Assembly (NCBI GenBank): GCA_017883315.1
Contig: JADGNW010000297.1
Coordinates: forward strand, 1-35,354
Source of the DNA: Blastocatellia bacterium
Lineage (GTDB): Bacteria > Acidobacteriota > Blastocatellia > UBA7656
Length of the DNA: 35,354 nt
Reading direction: 5' to 3'
A program made the translations under genes and the position numbers. This document shows positions 33,717 through 35,354 of this stretch, in pieces. How positions within the stretch are numbered: the first letter of the stretch is position 1; each line of letters opens with the position of its first letter. The notes beneath the pieces are model-generated. The model did no database searches, was not told where the DNA came from, and saw only the letters and a list, made by a program, of their open reading frames with translations.

Positions 33717-34159
33717 CTTCGAGCGTCACTCCCGCTTTGGCCACCCAGGTAAGAGCACGCGCGGTCGGGCGCTGTGAGTACTGTCACGCTCCGCAAATCC
33801 TCATCGGACAAGCATTCCATATTGATCACATAGTGCCGAGATCGGTTGGTGGACAAACGGCAAGCGCGAATCTCTGTCTGGCTTGCTCGCACTGCAACAT
33901 AGCCAAGGGCAATCAAACGCATGCGAGAGATTCTCGCACAGGCAGAGTCGTGTCACTGTTCAATCCACGCGCAGAGTTTTTGGGAAACGCACTTTCGCTG
34001 GAGTTCAGACTGGACAAGACTGATTGGTCGGAATGCTGTAGGACGAGCCACGGTGGCGGCTTTGAATATGAACGCATCCATTCTCAAGCGTGCCAGACCC
34101 TACTGGCGCGTTGTGGGTTTCATTCCCTAGCAGATTTCTCCTCTTGTTCCTGGCGCTGA
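33713..34159 (+). CDS. HNH endonuclease with an apparent +1 frameshift
   Basis: The open frame gives 148 residues with a complete HNH core: [21 protein letters not shown], then [18 protein letters not shown]. The first CxxC and the second CxxC would bind zinc, while HIDH and the Asn form the ββα-metal site. At 33971 the frame changes: the family-typical ending (SFWETHFRW ... [11 protein letters not shown]) is read from 33972 in the +1 frame to a stop at 34130, while the printed frame continues to 34159 with unrelated residues. Removing one base near 33971 restores a normal 138-residue protein. The start GTG overlaps the upstream stop. Either an error in the sequence, a pseudogene or a programmed shift. 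Confidence 0.75.
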   Translation: MTSSVTPALATQVRARAVGRCEYCHAPQILIGQAFHIDHIVPRSVGGQTASANLCLACSHCNIAKGNQTHARDSRTGRVVSLFNPRAEFLGNALSLEFRLDKTDWSECCRTSHGGGFEYERIHSQACQTLLARCGFHSLADFSSCSWR

Positions 34160-35354
34160 GGTTTTAGCACAACCACTGCAAGCGGAGGCAACGTCAGCTC
34201 AAGAAGGCACGGCCAGCCGGCCCATTCCTCAGCTCTTGCCGTCACGCCGCCTTGATTTCCCATGTTGCTTCCCCCGTACGATGACGAATCGCTGTTCAGC
34301 ACCTCTTTGTAGAACACTTCTTCAGGCACTCCCAAGCGATACCCCGATCGCGGCACCGGCGTGAAGTTCAAAGCAAAGATCAAGTAATCGTCTTCGTTCT
34401 TCGCTTTGCGCATGAACGCGATCGTGCTGCCCTCGGCGTCGTGAAAGTCGAGCCATTGAAAACCCGCCGAGTCGAAATCAACTTCATAGAGCGAAGGCTC
34501 GCTCGAGTAAAGACGATTCAGGTCCTTCACATACTCTTGGATCTGGCGGTGCGAGTCGTAATCAAGCAGATGCCAGTCGAGACTGCGCTGATGATTCCAC
34601 TCGATCCACTGGCCGAACTCGCCGCCCATAAACAAAAGCTTCTTGCCGGGATGCCCGTACATGTAGCCATACAGCGCGCGCAGGTTTGCGAATTTCTGCC
34701 AAACGTCGCCAGGCATCTTGTCTAACAGCGAGCGCTTGCCATGAACAACCTCATCGTGAGAAAGCGGCAGCACGAAGTTCTCGCTAAACGCATACATCAA
34801 GCTGAAAGTCAGCTTGCCCTGATGATACTTTCGATAGAGCGGATCGGTAGCGAAGTACTTGAGCGTGTCGTTCATCCAGCCCATGTTCCATTTGAAATCA
34901 AACCCGAGACCTCCGTCATGAGTCGGCCGCGAAACCAGAGGCCAGGCCGTCGACTCTTCCGCGAACGTGATCGCGCCCGGATGCTGCTCGTGAACCAACT
35001 CGTTGAACTTCTTGACGAAGTTGACCGCTTCGAGGTTCTCGCGTCCGCCGTAAATATTCGGCAGCCAGCGGCCCTCCTTGCGCGAGTAATCGAGATACAG
35101 CATCGATGCAACAGCATCAACTCTCAGCCCGTCGATGTGATACTTCTCAAGCCAGAAGAGCGCGTTGCCGAGCAGATAATTTCTAACTTCGTTGCGTTCG
35201 TAGTTGAAGATCAGCGTGCCCCAATCCTGATGCTCGCCTTTGCGAGGGTCTGCGTATTCGTACAAATGAGTTCCGTCGAAGTAGGCCAGTCCGTGCCCGT
35301 CTTTTGGGAAATGAGCCGGCACCCAATCGAGGATTACGCCTACGCCATTGCGGT
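34120..35354 (-). CDS. glgB: 1,4-alpha-glucan branching enzyme, N-terminal part outside the window
   Basis: This is the C-terminal part of a GH13 branching enzyme: it has no stop on the upstream side, and the frame runs to the window edge (with [11 protein letters not shown] in the last bases). The visible catalytic domain has [10 protein letters not shown] with the nucleophile aspartate, TFAEESTAW with the acid/base glutamate, and [13 protein letters not shown]. The C-terminal all-beta domain follows, with [20 protein letters not shown]. It makes alpha-1,6 branches in glycogen. The reading frame ends at 34120, overlapping the end of the HNH gene (in the frame-restored form) by 11 bp. The neighbouring GH57 gene fits the same metabolism. 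Confidence 0.95.
   Translation of the reverse strand, partial: RNGVGVILDWVPAHFPKDGHGLAYFDGTHLYEYADPRKGEHQDWGTLIFNYERNEVRNYLLGNALFWLEKYHIDGLRVDAVASMLYLDYSRKEGRWLPNIYGGRENLEAVNFVKKFNELVHEQHPGAITFAEESTAWPLVSRPTHDGGLGFDFKWNMGWMNDTLKYFATDPLYRKYHQGKLTFSLMYAFSENFVLPLSHDEVVHGKRSLLDKMPGDVWQKFANLRALYGYMYGHPGKKLLFMGGEFGQWIEWNHQRSLDWHLLDYDSHRQIQEYVKDLNRLYSSEPSLYEVDFDSAGFQWLDFHDAEGSTIAFMRKAKNEDDYLIFALNFTPVPRSGYRLGVPEEVFYKEVLNSDSSSYGGSNMGNQGGVTARAEEWAGWPCLLELTLPPLAVVVLKPQRQEQEEKSARE

Overview
The window looks like a chromosomal segment from a G+C-rich, Gram-negative heterotroph. An Acidobacteriota member, perhaps Blastocatellia-like, is the best guess. The reasons are two very long Oar-type TonB-dependent receptors with an N-terminal carboxypeptidase-regulatory-like domain, many exported proteins of unknown function, HYR-repeat proteins and a GH57/DUF3536 enzyme. 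There is no rRNA or protein-phylogeny marker, so this placement is inference. I found no tRNA, rRNA, CRISPR array, prophage or intact insertion sequence.

Layout. 1-3.0 kb: the 3' end of a DUF4365 protein cut by the window edge, a YceH/DUF480 protein, an exported unknown and a two-domain universal stress protein. 3.0-6.1 kb: a repeat-rich intergenic region, then a LytS-type histidine kinase with a LytTR response regulator and an exported JAB-like metalloprotease-fold protein. 6.1-9.7 kb: the first Oar-like receptor, closed by a clear intrinsic terminator. 9.7-13.8 kb: a giant secreted endonuclease/exonuclease/phosphatase-family protein with Calx-beta and HYR modules and an unnamed Cys-rich C-terminal domain. 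14-19.5 kb: PilZ protein, pdxH, pta, a small exported unknown, a double-YHS exported metal-site protein, a cyclophilin lipoprotein and an MFS transporter. 20-27.4 kb: a possible leader ORF, the second Oar-like receptor, a LolA-like protein, an apparently exported methyltransferase-fold protein and a TPR protein. 27.4-30.2 kb: a Ca2+/H+ exchanger and a secreted esterase. 30.5-35.35 kb: a GH57/DUF3536 glycoside hydrolase and the 3' part of glgB, convergent and separated by about 1.2 kb holding a SET-domain remnant with an in-frame UGA and a two-gene cassette (small helical protein plus HNH nuclease) whose nuclease carries an apparent +1 frameshift.

How the genes work together. Much of the window is envelope and nutrient biology: large outer-membrane receptors, secreted nuclease and esterase, periplasmic folding and lipoprotein-type proteins. 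The end of the window is alpha-glucan metabolism interrupted by a small decaying accessory insert. Intergenic regions carry several short repeats: a 9-bp TATAGGACN tandem repeat at two loci, a CACGTAGGC triplet, two pairs of near-identical intergenic motifs and an AACACAGAT-type element. The best candidates for undescribed biology are the exported methyltransferase-fold protein, the unnamed C-terminal domain of the secreted nuclease, the small-protein/HNH cassette and the 9-bp tandem repeats. No complete new multi-gene system is demonstrated here.
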